A stretch of 8,604 nucleotides of DNA from JAIBJP01 sp036506175 (lineage in GTDB: Bacteria; Actinomycetota; Thermoleophilia; Gaiellales; Gaiellaceae), in contig DASXSE010000055.1 in the NCBI GenBank assembly GCA_036506175.1, positions 1-8,604 on the forward strand, given 5' to 3'. Under the pieces are notes generated by a model. It made no database searches, was not told the DNA's origin, and worked only from the letters and a program-made list of their open reading frames with translations. Positions within the stretch are counted from its first letter, which is position 1; each line of letters starts with the position of its first letter. The translations under genes were made by a program, and so were the position numbers. Shown here piece by piece: positions 1 to 6,390 of the stretch.

Positions 1-1
1 C

Positions 2-331
2 GCGTCATGCTCGGTCGCCTGTACGGCTGAGATCATCGGATCGAAGTGGACGGCGATCATCGTCCACGACCTCTCGGAAGGCCCCCGGCGGTTCTCGGAG
101 CTCGAGCGCTCCTGTCCCGGGATCAGCCCGCGCACGCTCTCGGAACGATTGCGCGTCCTCGAGCAGGAGGGCGTGATCGCGCGCACCAGCGCGCGTCGGC
201 GGGTCGATTACGAGCTGACCGAAAAGGGAGAGGCTCTTCTGCCGATCATCGACGCGATGCGGCGCTTCGGTCACGAGTGGCTCGTGCCGGAGCGGGGCCA
301 CGAGCACACTGCCGACAAGGCGCTCGTTTAA
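2..331 (+). CDS. HxlR-family winged-helix transcriptional regulator (5' partial)
   Basis: Cytoplasmic DNA-binding regulator of the HxlR (MarR-like) family. The frame is open from base 2, so the true start lies before the window and probably only a few N-terminal residues are missing (about 109 residues are visible; the family is usually 100-130). The order of motifs is typical: a Cys near the N-terminus, then IIGSKWTAIIVHDL, GPRRFSELE, the recognition-helix region PGISPRTLSERLRVLEQEGV, and the wing with YELTEKGEALLPII. Many HxlR proteins sense electrophiles or redox state through the early Cys; whether this one does is unknown. Its TAA stop overlaps the stop of the convergent dipeptidase gene. 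The regulated target cannot be read from this window. Confidence 0.85.
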   Translation, partial: ASCSVACTAEIIGSKWTAIIVHDLSEGPRRFSELERSCPGISPRTLSERLRVLEQEGVIARTSARRRVDYELTEKGEALLPIIDAMRRFGHEWLVPERGHEHTADKALV

Positions 332-1656
332 AGATCTTTGAACGCCATGAGTGTTTCGCGCGCGGTGGCGACGCCGAGCGGGACGTAGCGCGCGAGCAGG
401 CACTCGTTCGGCGAATGCATGTTGGCGTTCGGGAGCGCAAAGCCCGAGAGGATCGTCGGGATTCTCTTGTCCGCGAGGGCGGGGACGATCGGCAGAGTGC
501 CGCCGCTGCGGAGCAGAAGTGGACGGCGCCCGACGACGCGCTCGAAAGCATCCTGCGCGAGAACGATGGCGGCCGAATCGGGGGGAATCAATCCAGGCGG
601 CGCAGCGCCCCAGCGCTCGATCTCCAAGTCGGCGCCCTCGGGCAGAGCCTCGCGAACCAGTCGCTGAAAGGCTTCGTCGATCTGGTCGCGGTTCTGTCCC
701 GCCGCGAGTCGGATCGACACGTTGGCCTCGGCGCTGACAGGCAGAACCGTTTTCTGGAGGTACGGCTCCCCGACGGCGATGCCGTGCACGTCGATCGCCG
801 TGTTAGCCATCGTGCGCTCGTAGAACTCCTCGGCCGCGGCCGGATCCATCCGACGAGCGCCGGCTTGTGCGAGGACGTCCTCGCCCGAGTCGAGCGCCGC
901 CCATGACCGCCGTTCCTCCTCGGTCGGAGCTACGACACCGGCGCGCAGCTCGTCCGGGATGGAAAGCGCGGGCTCGAGGGCCCGGATCAGCGCATGGGCC
1001 GCATTCAAGGCAGCGCCGCCGAAGACTCCCGAGTGGAGATCGCGCTCGCCGGTCTTGACCCGCAGGTGGTAGTAGAGGTTGCCGCGCACGCCGAGCACGA
1101 ATGCCGGCTGGTCCTCGCGCGGCATGTCGCCGTCGAAGATCAGGCAGGCATCCGCGCCACGCTCGTCCTGCTCGATGAACTCGACGATGGAGCTGCCGCC
1201 CGTCTCCTCCTCGCCGTCGAAGGCGACGCGCACGTTCACCGGCAGGGTTCCGTCTCCGGCGAGCAGCGCAGCTGCCTTCAAGAGGAGGTACGCGTTGCCC
1301 TTGTCGTCGGCCGCGCCGCGGGCGTAGATGTAGCCATCGCGGATCTCGGGCTCGAAGGGCTCCGACTTCCAGAGCTCGAGCGGCGGCGGCGGCTGAACGT
1401 CGAAGTGTCCATAGAGGAGGACGGTCGGCGCTGAGCCCGCTCCGTTCGAAGCGGCGATCTCGCCGACCGCCAGCGGAAGAGTCTTCGTCTCGACGAGCTC
1501 GGCGCTCCCGCCGGCCGAGCGGACGAAATCGCAGACCCATTCACCAGCCCGCCGGACGTCGTCGGCGTGGGTCGAGTCGGCGCTGATGCTCGGGATGCGC
1601 AGCCACTCGAAGAGCTCCTCGAGCCAGGCAGGATCTGGCTGCGCGGGCGCGGTCAC
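328..1656 (-). CDS. M20-family zinc dipeptidase (CNDP/carnosinase-like metallopeptidase)
   Basis: Predicted cytosolic di-zinc hydrolase that cleaves dipeptides or related small amides. Counted from the GTG at 1656 (442 aa), the family residues are present: H84 and D86 in YGHFDVQPP, bridging D117 in GAADDKGN, catalytic E150 with metal ligand E151 in DGEEETGG, D175, H208 in DLHSGVFGG (in the lid/dimer domain of CNDP enzymes), and H414 in NMHSPNE. The length is normal for the family. The start is uncertain: the same frame is open to a TTG at 1716 and also has a GTG at 1680, and no Shine-Dalgarno sequence precedes any of the three. I prefer 1656 because it leaves about nine residues before the conserved WLEELFEWLRIPS segment. 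It lies 42-102 bases downstream of the sigma gene on the same strand, so it may share that transcript. Its substrate is not predictable. Confidence 0.9.
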   Translation of the reverse strand: MTAPAQPDPAWLEELFEWLRIPSISADSTHADDVRRAGEWVCDFVRSAGGSAELVETKTLPLAVGEIAASNGAGSAPTVLLYGHFDVQPPPPLELWKSEPFEPEIRDGYIYARGAADDKGNAYLLLKAAALLAGDGTLPVNVRVAFDGEEETGGSSIVEFIEQDERGADACLIFDGDMPREDQPAFVLGVRGNLYYHLRVKTGERDLHSGVFGGAALNAAHALIRALEPALSIPDELRAGVVAPTEEERRSWAALDSGEDVLAQAGARRMDPAAAEEFYERTMANTAIDVHGIAVGEPYLQKTVLPVSAEANVSIRLAAGQNRDQIDEAFQRLVREALPEGADLEIERWGAAPPGLIPPDSAAIVLAQDAFERVVGRRPLLLRSGGTLPIVPALADKRIPTILSGFALPNANMHSPNECLLARYVPLGVATARETLMAFKDL

Positions 1657-1758
1657 GGCGGCGGAGTCTACTGGGGCCACCCCGAACCACCACCCGCTTT
1701 CGAGCGTACCGCTCAAACCCGCGTACGTGGGAGGCGGTTCGTAGCGAGTCTGTGCCGG

Positions 1759-2832
1759 CTAGGCGACTTCGCGGAGCTTCTGCGACTCAGCCAGGGCCTG
1801 CAGCTTCTTCAGGCTCTGGTTCTCGATCTGCCGAACGCGCTCGCGCGTGACGTTGAACGTGCGGCCGACCTCGTCCAGCGTCCGTGGATGCTGGCCGTCG
1901 AGCCCGTAGCGAAGCTCGAGCACGCGGCGCTCGCGTGGCGACAGAGCTCCCAGGATGCGCTTGAGCGTCTCCTTGCGGAGCGTCGTCTCCGCGGCCTCGT
2001 CCGGAAGCGCCACCGAATGGTCGGCGAGGAAGTGGCCGAACTCGGACTCTTCCTCGTCTCCGACAGGCTTCTCGAGCGACACGGGCGCCTGAGCGCTTCG
2101 GCGGATCTGCTCGACTTCTTCGCGGTCGATCTCGAGCTCGCGGGCGATCTCGTCCGCCGTCGGGTCGTGGCCGAGCTCTCCGATGAGCTTGCGCTCCGCG
2201 CGGCTGATCTTGTTCAGCTTCTCGACGACATGCACGGGCATCCGAATCGTGCGCGCCTTGTCCGCGAGTGCGCGCGCCACCGCCTGCCGGATCCACCAGG
2301 TCGCGTAGGTCGAAAACTTGAAGCCCTTGCGGTAGTCGAACTTCTCCGCTGCGCGCACGAGGCCGATGGTTCCCTCCTGGATCAGGTCGAGGAAGGGGAG
2401 GCCCTGGTTGCGATAGTTCTTGGCGATCGACACGACGAGGCGAAGGTTCGCCTCCACCATCTGCTGCTTGGCGCGATGGTCGCCGCGCTCGATCCGCTTC
2501 GACAGCTCGACTTCCTGCGCCGCCGTCAGAAGGGGGACGCGGCCGATGTCCTTGAGGAAGAGTTGGAGCGAGTCCGTGGAGATCTCGTGCGCCTCGGGCT
2601 CAGGCTCGTCTTCCGCTTCGGCCGCATCAGCGTCCAGCACCTCGATGTGGAGCTCTTCGAGCACCTGGTAGAAGTCGTCGATCTGCGCCGCCTCGAGGTC
2701 GAGCTCGTCCAGCGCGAGCGCGATTTCCTCCTGCGTGAGAAAGCCTGCTTCCTGCCCCTGGCGGACGAGCGCCTTGGCGCCGTCGTCCTCCAGCATCACA
2801 ACCGTCGCTCCATTCCCTCTCCCCTCAGCCAT
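1759..2832 (-). CDS. rpoD: RNA polymerase sigma-70 factor, primary (RpoD/SigA) type
   Basis: Promoter-recognition subunit of RNA polymerase. From the ATG at 2832 (357 aa) the sigma-70 regions run in order: a region 1.1-like helical segment (about 20-66), an acidic linker (about 67-83), region 1.2 (86-120, STDSLQLFLKDIG), region 2 (125-195, with NLRLVVSIAKNY, DLIQEGTIGLVRAAEKFDY and FSTYATWWIRQA, which cover core binding and -10 recognition), region 3 (204-280) and region 4 (293-346, SPRERRVLELRYGLDG plus the helix-turn-helix VTRERVRQIENQSLKKL for the -35). The 1.1-like segment and the near-consensus region 2 favour a primary factor; a group 2 paralogue cannot be excluded. An in-frame start at 2892 is possible, but 2832 has a strong purine-rich ribosome binding site. 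Confidence 0.95.
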   Translation of the reverse strand: MAEGRGNGATVVMLEDDGAKALVRQGQEAGFLTQEEIALALDELDLEAAQIDDFYQVLEELHIEVLDADAAEAEDEPEPEAHEISTDSLQLFLKDIGRVPLLTAAQEVELSKRIERGDHRAKQQMVEANLRLVVSIAKNYRNQGLPFLDLIQEGTIGLVRAAEKFDYRKGFKFSTYATWWIRQAVARALADKARTIRMPVHVVEKLNKISRAERKLIGELGHDPTADEIARELEIDREEVEQIRRSAQAPVSLEKPVGDEEESEFGHFLADHSVALPDEAAETTLRKETLKRILGALSPRERRVLELRYGLDGQHPRTLDEVGRTFNVTRERVRQIENQSLKKLQALAESQKLREVA

Positions 2833-2836
2833 CAGA

Positions 2837-2847
2837 CCCCCCTCTCT
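2837..2847 (-). promoter_or_regulatory. Shine-Dalgarno site that fixes the sigma-factor start
   Basis: Reading leftward the sequence is AGAGAGGGGGG, four bases before the ATG at 2832. It is the only convincing purine-rich site near any candidate start of the sigma gene and argues against the start 60 bases further upstream. Confidence 0.7.
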
Positions 2848-2970
2848 GACCGTAGTGACGGCCTCCGGTTTGTCAACGTCAAGCCGTTGCAAATTGGGAT
2901 CGCGCGTGGCGCGACTCTTGCACGAGCACCGGACATACCGCTATGGGCCAACCGGACTATTTCTTTGTCG

Positions 2971-3948
2971 TTAGGTCCCAATGGCTTCAAGACGAGAAAG
3001 GAGTGTTTTCGCTTCCTTTCCGTACGTGCCATGGGGATCTGCGTCTAGGGCCTTTTGCAGCTGAATTCGGGCGTCTTTCACATCTCTGATCCACAGAAGG
3101 AGCAATCCGAGGTGGAAGCGGACGACGGCGGCTCGAGGATGAGACCGCGCCAACGGCCCCAGGCGTGAGAACGATTCGGCCGGCTTGGCCTTGTCGAATC
3201 GCCCCACGGCATCTGCCACCTGCGCAGGAAGGCTCTGCGGATCGAGACGGACCGCGCGCGCGAACGCGGCCCGCGCCGAGACCGCCCGCCCGATGCGTTG
3301 GAGCGCCACGCCGTACAGGAGGTTGGCGTCCACGCCGCCGCGCCGGGCGTCGCGCTCGAGCGCGGCCAGCTCGGCCTCCGGCGAAAGATGCGCGAGCTCC
3401 GGCGGCGCGCCGAAGCGGGGATAGAAGAACGGATGACCCGGCGCCATGTTCGGGTGCAGGAGGTCGTCGGCGCGCAAGGCGGACGGCGTGTCCGGCTCGC
3501 GCCGCTTGGCCTCCCGCCACTGAGCGGCTGCGCCGGTGTCGTCCCCTGCGGAATAGAGCGCGAGACCAAGATGGAGGCGAGCGAGCGCCGAGTCGGGATG
3601 GCTCGCGACAAGCGCACGAAGTCGCTCCAAGGTCCCGCTGGGCCACGCCGTCACCGCTGCGCCAACCGCGGCCTCGACCGACTTGGGGTCGCTCTTCAAG
3701 AGGCTCTGGAAGCTTCGGCGGGCCGCGGCCGCGTCGCCCGCGTCGTATTCGCGCTCGGCCGCCCGCAAGGCGCGTGCCTCGGAGTCGTTCCGGAGCAGGA
3801 TGCTCAGCTCGAGCGGCGGGGGACCCCGTTTGATCTGTGTCTCCGCTTCGGGGCTATCCCGTCCGGAAAGGCTCACGCCGATGACGATCCCGGCCGCGGC
3901 GAGGGCGACGAGGCCGACGAGGACGCGAACTCGGCTGCGCGCAGACAC
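2971..3948 (-). CDS. Membrane-anchored TPR-repeat protein of unknown function
   Basis: From the GTG at 3948 the protein is 325 aa. It has a short basic N-terminus (RSRVRV), one hydrophobic segment at about residues 9-27 (VLVGLVALAAAGIVIGVSL), a Pro-rich stretch (about 42-46), then alpha-helical TPR-like repeats. These are clearest at about 56-90 (ALRAAEREYDAGDAAAARRSF), 120-152 (ARLHLGLALYSAGDDTGAAAQW), 206-238 (NLLYGVALQRIGRAVSARAAF) and 272-306 (VVRFHLGLLLLWIRDVKDARIQLQKAL). This predicts a single-pass membrane protein displaying a protein-interaction scaffold. The frame stays open to an ATG at 4017 and a TTG at 4023, but those codons are AT-rich, overlap the start of the divergent operon and cover the probable promoter, so I choose 3948. 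The sigma gene follows 138 bases downstream on the same strand. No specific partner can be named. Confidence 0.75.
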   Translation of the reverse strand: MSARSRVRVLVGLVALAAAGIVIGVSLSGRDSPEAETQIKRGPPPLELSILLRNDSEARALRAAEREYDAGDAAAARRSFQSLLKSDPKSVEAAVGAAVTAWPSGTLERLRALVASHPDSALARLHLGLALYSAGDDTGAAAQWREAKRREPDTPSALRADDLLHPNMAPGHPFFYPRFGAPPELAHLSPEAELAALERDARRGGVDANLLYGVALQRIGRAVSARAAFARAVRLDPQSLPAQVADAVGRFDKAKPAESFSRLGPLARSHPRAAVVRFHLGLLLLWIRDVKDARIQLQKALDADPHGTYGKEAKTLLSRLEAIGT

Positions 3949-3992
3949 GCCTGCGAGCCTAGCCGCGGGGCCGAAGCCAAGCCCCTGGACGT

Positions 3993-4001
3993 TGCTATAT
4001 T
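3993..4001 (+). promoter_or_regulatory. Putative extended -10 promoter for the cysteine operon
   Basis: Rightward, TGC followed by TATATT (3996-4001, 5 of 6 matches to TATAAT) forms an extended -10 element. No good -35 is visible at the usual distance, which extended -10 promoters can tolerate. Transcription would start around 4008, giving a leader of about 8 bases before the ATG at 4016. This fits the lack of a good Shine-Dalgarno site there. The element overlaps the -10 of the leftward promoter. Confidence 0.4.
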
Positions 4002-4022
4002 TCTTGAAGTTATTCATGTCCA
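3994..4022 (-). promoter_or_regulatory. Putative sigma-70 promoter for the TPR gene
   Basis: Leftward, TGGACA at 4022-4017 (5 of 6 matches to the -35 consensus TTGACA) is separated by 17 bases from TATAGC at 3999-3994 (4 of 6 matches to TATAAT). Transcription would start near 3987, about 40 bases before the GTG at 3948. The segment is an AT-rich island in GC-rich surroundings. Confidence 0.45.
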
Positions 4023-5194
4023 ACTACCGCGACCTTCTGCAACAGGTGAAAAGCGAGATCGACGAGGTCGACTCCTCGCGCGCGCGTCAACTGATCGAAG
4101 ATGATTCGCCTTCGATCGTCGACGTCCGCGAGCGCGACGAATGGGACGAGGGTCACCTCCCCGGCGCCGTCCACATCCCGCGGGGCTACCTGGAATCGCG
4201 CATCGAAGGCGCCGTTCCGGACAAGTCCAAGCTCGTGCTGGTCTACTGCGCCGGCGGCAACCGCTCGGCCTTCGCCGCGAAGACGCTCGAAGAGCTCGGC
4301 TACGACAAGGTCGTCTCCCTTGCGGGTGGATTCACCGACTGGAAGCGGAACGGCCTTCCGTTCGAGATCCCGCAGGCACTCGACGAATCCAAACGCCGCC
4401 GCTACAGCCGTCACCTCCTCATTCCCGAGGTCGGCGAAGAGGGACAGCTGCGGCTCCTCGAATCGCGCGTCCTCCTCATCGGCGCCGGCGGCCTCGGCTC
4501 TCCGGCCTCCCTCTATCTCGCCGCAGCCGGCGTCGGAACACTCGGAATCGTCGACGACGACGCGGTCGACGAGACTAACCTGCAGCGGCAGATCGTCCAC
4601 TCGACAGAGCGGCTCGGCGATTCGAAGGCCGAATCCGCCAAGCGCACCATCGAGGCGCTCAATCCGGACGTGAACGTCAAGGTCTTCCGCGAGCGCCTGA
4701 CCTCCGAGAACGTCGACCGCATCCTCGGAGAAGGCTGGGACGTCATCGTCGACGGGGCGGACAACTTCCCGACGCGCTACCTCCTGAACGACGCGTCGGT
4801 CTGGCACCGGATCCCCGTCGTGCACGGCTCGATCTATCGCTTCGAGGGCCAGACGACAGTCTTCAAGCCGTACGAAGGCCCGTGCTACCGCTGCCTCTTT
4901 CCGCAGCCGCCGCCGCCCGAGCTCGCACCGAGCTGCGCCGAGGGAGGCGTGTTGGGCGTGCTCCCAGGGGTGATCGGCTCCCTGCAGGCCAATGAGGCGC
5001 TGAAGCTCGCGCTCGGAATCGGCCAGCCGCTGGTCGGGCGCCTGCTCATGTTCGACGCGCTCGAAGGGACGTTCACCGAGATCAACCTGCGCCGTGATCC
5101 CCAGTGCCCGGTCTGCGGCGAAAACCCGACGATCACCGACTACATCGACTACGTCGAGTTCTGCCAAGGCGGCAGAACCCAAGTCACGTCGTGA
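4016..5194 (+). CDS. Rhodanese-MoeB/ThiF fusion: E1-like sulfur-carrier adenylyltransferase/sulfurtransferase (MoeZ-like)
   Basis: Cytosolic activating enzyme that adenylates the C-terminal glycine of a ubiquitin-like sulfur carrier and converts it to a thiocarboxylate. In 392 aa, an N-terminal rhodanese domain (about 12-118) carries the active-site loop CAGGNR with persulfide Cys78. The E1 domain (about 125-392) carries the nucleotide-binding GAGGLGSP (157-163), D180 and the TNLQRQ segment (188-192), DGADNF (247-251), candidate thiolation Cys307 in PSCAEGGVLG, and two zinc-ligand pairs, C290/C293 and C364/C367. Mycobacterial MoeZ has the same two domains in the opposite order and is known to thiolate CysO. 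The ATG at 4016 (MSNYRDLL) is the natural start; the same frame is open upstream but codes nothing recognisable. The stop overlaps the next GTG (GTGA), implying translational coupling. The carrier here is most likely the CysO domain encoded next; service to molybdopterin or thiamin carriers elsewhere is also possible. Confidence 0.93.
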   Translation: MSNYRDLLQQVKSEIDEVDSSRARQLIEDDSPSIVDVRERDEWDEGHLPGAVHIPRGYLESRIEGAVPDKSKLVLVYCAGGNRSAFAAKTLEELGYDKVVSLAGGFTDWKRNGLPFEIPQALDESKRRRYSRHLLIPEVGEEGQLRLLESRVLLIGAGGLGSPASLYLAAAGVGTLGIVDDDAVDETNLQRQIVHSTERLGDSKAESAKRTIEALNPDVNVKVFRERLTSENVDRILGEGWDVIVDGADNFPTRYLLNDASVWHRIPVVHGSIYRFEGQTTVFKPYEGPCYRCLFPQPPPPELAPSCAEGGVLGVLPGVIGSLQANEALKLALGIGQPLVGRLLMFDALEGTFTEINLRRDPQCPVCGENPTITDYIDYVEFCQGGRTQVTS

Positions 5195-6390
5195 GCCGGG
5201 TTCGCATCCCGCCGACGCTCCGCGACGACGCGGGCGGCGCGCGCGAAGTCGAGGCATCTGGAGAGACTCTGCGCGAGCTTCTGGCCGATCTCGCCGTGCG
5301 CTTCCCCAGCCTCGGGCGCCAGGTGCTCGAGGATGGCGATGGCCTCGCTCCGTACGTGACCGTCTACGTCGACAACGAGGACGTGCGTACTCTCGAAGGC
5401 CTGGAGACGAGGGTACGGGAGGGCGCAACCGTGATTCTCCTCCCCGCGATGGCCGGAGGCGAGCGCACGCTTACTCCTTCCGTGCTCGAGACGATCGGCT
5501 CGACGCCCCTCGTCGAGCTGCCCAGGCTCGCGCCCCATTCCGGGATCAAGCTCTATGCCAAGCTCGAGGGCCAGAACCCCACGGGCTCGCTGAAGGACCG
5601 CATTGCCAAGGCGATGGTCGAGGCCGCCGAGGCGAGCGGCGAGCTTGAGCCTGGGCGTGAGCTCCTCGAGCCGACGAGCGGCAACACCGGAATCTCGCTG
5701 GCCATGGTGGCCAAGTTGAAGGGGTATCCGCTCACGTGCGTCCTACCGGAGAACTCGACCCCGGAGCGCATCAAGCTGCTCCAGCTCTACGGCGCCAAGG
5801 TCATCTTCTCGCCTGCAGCCGAAGGTTCGAATGGCGCGGTCCGGCGTGCGCTCGAGCTGGCCGAGCGCGAGCCGCACTACTTCATGCTCAACCAGTACGC
5901 GAACGAGGCGAATCCCCGTGCGCATCACGACGGAACGGGGGCGGAGATCGCGGAGGCCCTCCCCCACGTCGACGCGCTCGTCGCGGGGCTCGGAACCGGT
6001 GGGACGCTCATGGGTGCCGGCGAGCGTGTGCGCGAAGCGTTTCCGGACGTGATCGTCGCGGCCGCCGAGCCCTTGCAGGGCGATCTCGTCTACGGGCTGC
6101 GTTCGCTGGCCGACGGCTACATCCCGCCTATTCTCGACGTCGCCAAGCTCGACCGGAAAATCCTCGTGTCCAACGAGGAATCGATCGCGGGCGTCCGGCT
6201 GCTCCTCGAACAGGAGGGGATCTTCGCCGGCGTATCCTCCGGCGCCGTCATCCACGTGGCGCGCCTCCTGGCAGAGGAGATGGCGGAGGCCGTGATCGTC
6301 TGCGTGCTCGCGGACGGCGGCTGGAAGTACCTCTCGGCCGATTTCTGGACCGAGGGAGCGCAGTCGATGGAGGACCGCATCTGGTGGTGA
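5191..6390 (+). CDS. cysM: CysO-CysM fusion: sulfur-carrier domain joined to O-phosphoserine-type cysteine synthase
   Basis: A 399-aa protein from the GTG at 5191. Residues 1-90 are a MoaD/ThiS-like beta-grasp carrier resembling mycobacterial CysO (SRVRIPPTLR, YVTVYVDNEDVR, VILLPAMAGG) with the diagnostic Gly89-Gly90. Residues 91-399 are a PLP-dependent cysteine synthase: ETIGSTPLVEL, PLP Lys135 in NPTGSLKDR, EPTSGNTGISLAM (160-172), the phosphate-loop GLGTGGTLMG (266-275) and a C-terminal IWW resembling the tail of mycobacterial CysM. R304 in VYGLR aligns, by my recall of M. tuberculosis CysM, with R220, which recognises O-phosphoserine. Known reaction: CysO thiocarboxylate plus O-phosphoserine gives CysO-cysteine. 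There is no stop codon and no linker after Gly90, so the carrier terminus is blocked unless cleaved. It overlaps its neighbours by GTGA at the start and at the end. Confidence 0.93.
   Translation: MSRVRIPPTLRDDAGGAREVEASGETLRELLADLAVRFPSLGRQVLEDGDGLAPYVTVYVDNEDVRTLEGLETRVREGATVILLPAMAGGERTLTPSVLETIGSTPLVELPRLAPHSGIKLYAKLEGQNPTGSLKDRIAKAMVEAAEASGELEPGRELLEPTSGNTGISLAMVAKLKGYPLTCVLPENSTPERIKLLQLYGAKVIFSPAAEGSNGAVRRALELAEREPHYFMLNQYANEANPRAHHDGTGAEIAEALPHVDALVAGLGTGGTLMGAGERVREAFPDVIVAAAEPLQGDLVYGLRSLADGYIPPILDVAKLDRKILVSNEESIAGVRLLLEQEGIFAGVSSGAVIHVARLLAEEMAEAVIVCVLADGGWKYLSADFWTEGAQSMEDRIWW
5418..5433 (+). promoter_or_regulatory. Possible internal ribosome binding site and GTG start for free CysM
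   Basis: GGAGGG at 5418-5423 lies seven bases before an in-frame GTG at 5431 (residue 81 of the fusion). Initiation here would give a CysM of about 319 aa carrying ten residues of the carrier tail, including the Gly-Gly. The same bases encode the conserved carrier segment VREGATV, so the match may be incidental. Confidence 0.2.

Noticed and set aside
46..906. Open frame of 286 codons on the + strand across the HxlR end and the dipeptidase
   Set aside because: It runs out of frame through the HxlR gene and antisense to conserved M20 motifs; the product is low-complexity Arg/Ala-rich.
1700..1716. Small hairpin (GAGCG-GTA-CGCTC) between the sigma stop and the dipeptidase start
   Set aside because: The stem is only about five to seven pairs with a wobble and there is no T-tract; it merely adds doubt to the TTG start at 1716.
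2849..2876. TTGACA-16-TACGGT resembling a promoter for the sigma gene on the - strand
   Set aside because: The -35 is perfect, but the -10 is poor and transcription would begin inside the ribosome binding site at 2837-2847. It is kept only as a weak possibility.
2900..2914. Perfect 6-bp inverted repeat TCGCGC-GTG-GCGCGA between the TPR and sigma genes
   Set aside because: It is short, pure GC and has no following T-run on either strand, so it is not a credible intrinsic terminator; it could arise by chance at this base composition.
1567..3048. Long open frame of 493 codons on the + strand opposite the sigma-factor gene
   Set aside because: It is antisense to a clear sigma-70 protein, its product is an Arg/Leu/Asp-rich shadow translation without any domain, and such mirror frames are expected in GC-rich DNA.
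4010..5428. Open frame of 472 codons on the - strand opposite the rhodanese-E1 gene
   Set aside because: It is the antisense shadow of a gene with full rhodanese and E1 motifs; no recognisable domain or start signal.
5431..6390. Treating CysM as a separate gene starting at 5431 or 5449 instead of a fusion
   Set aside because: The carrier frame has no stop before CysM, so ribosomes starting at 5191 must make the fusion; an internal start could only add a second product.
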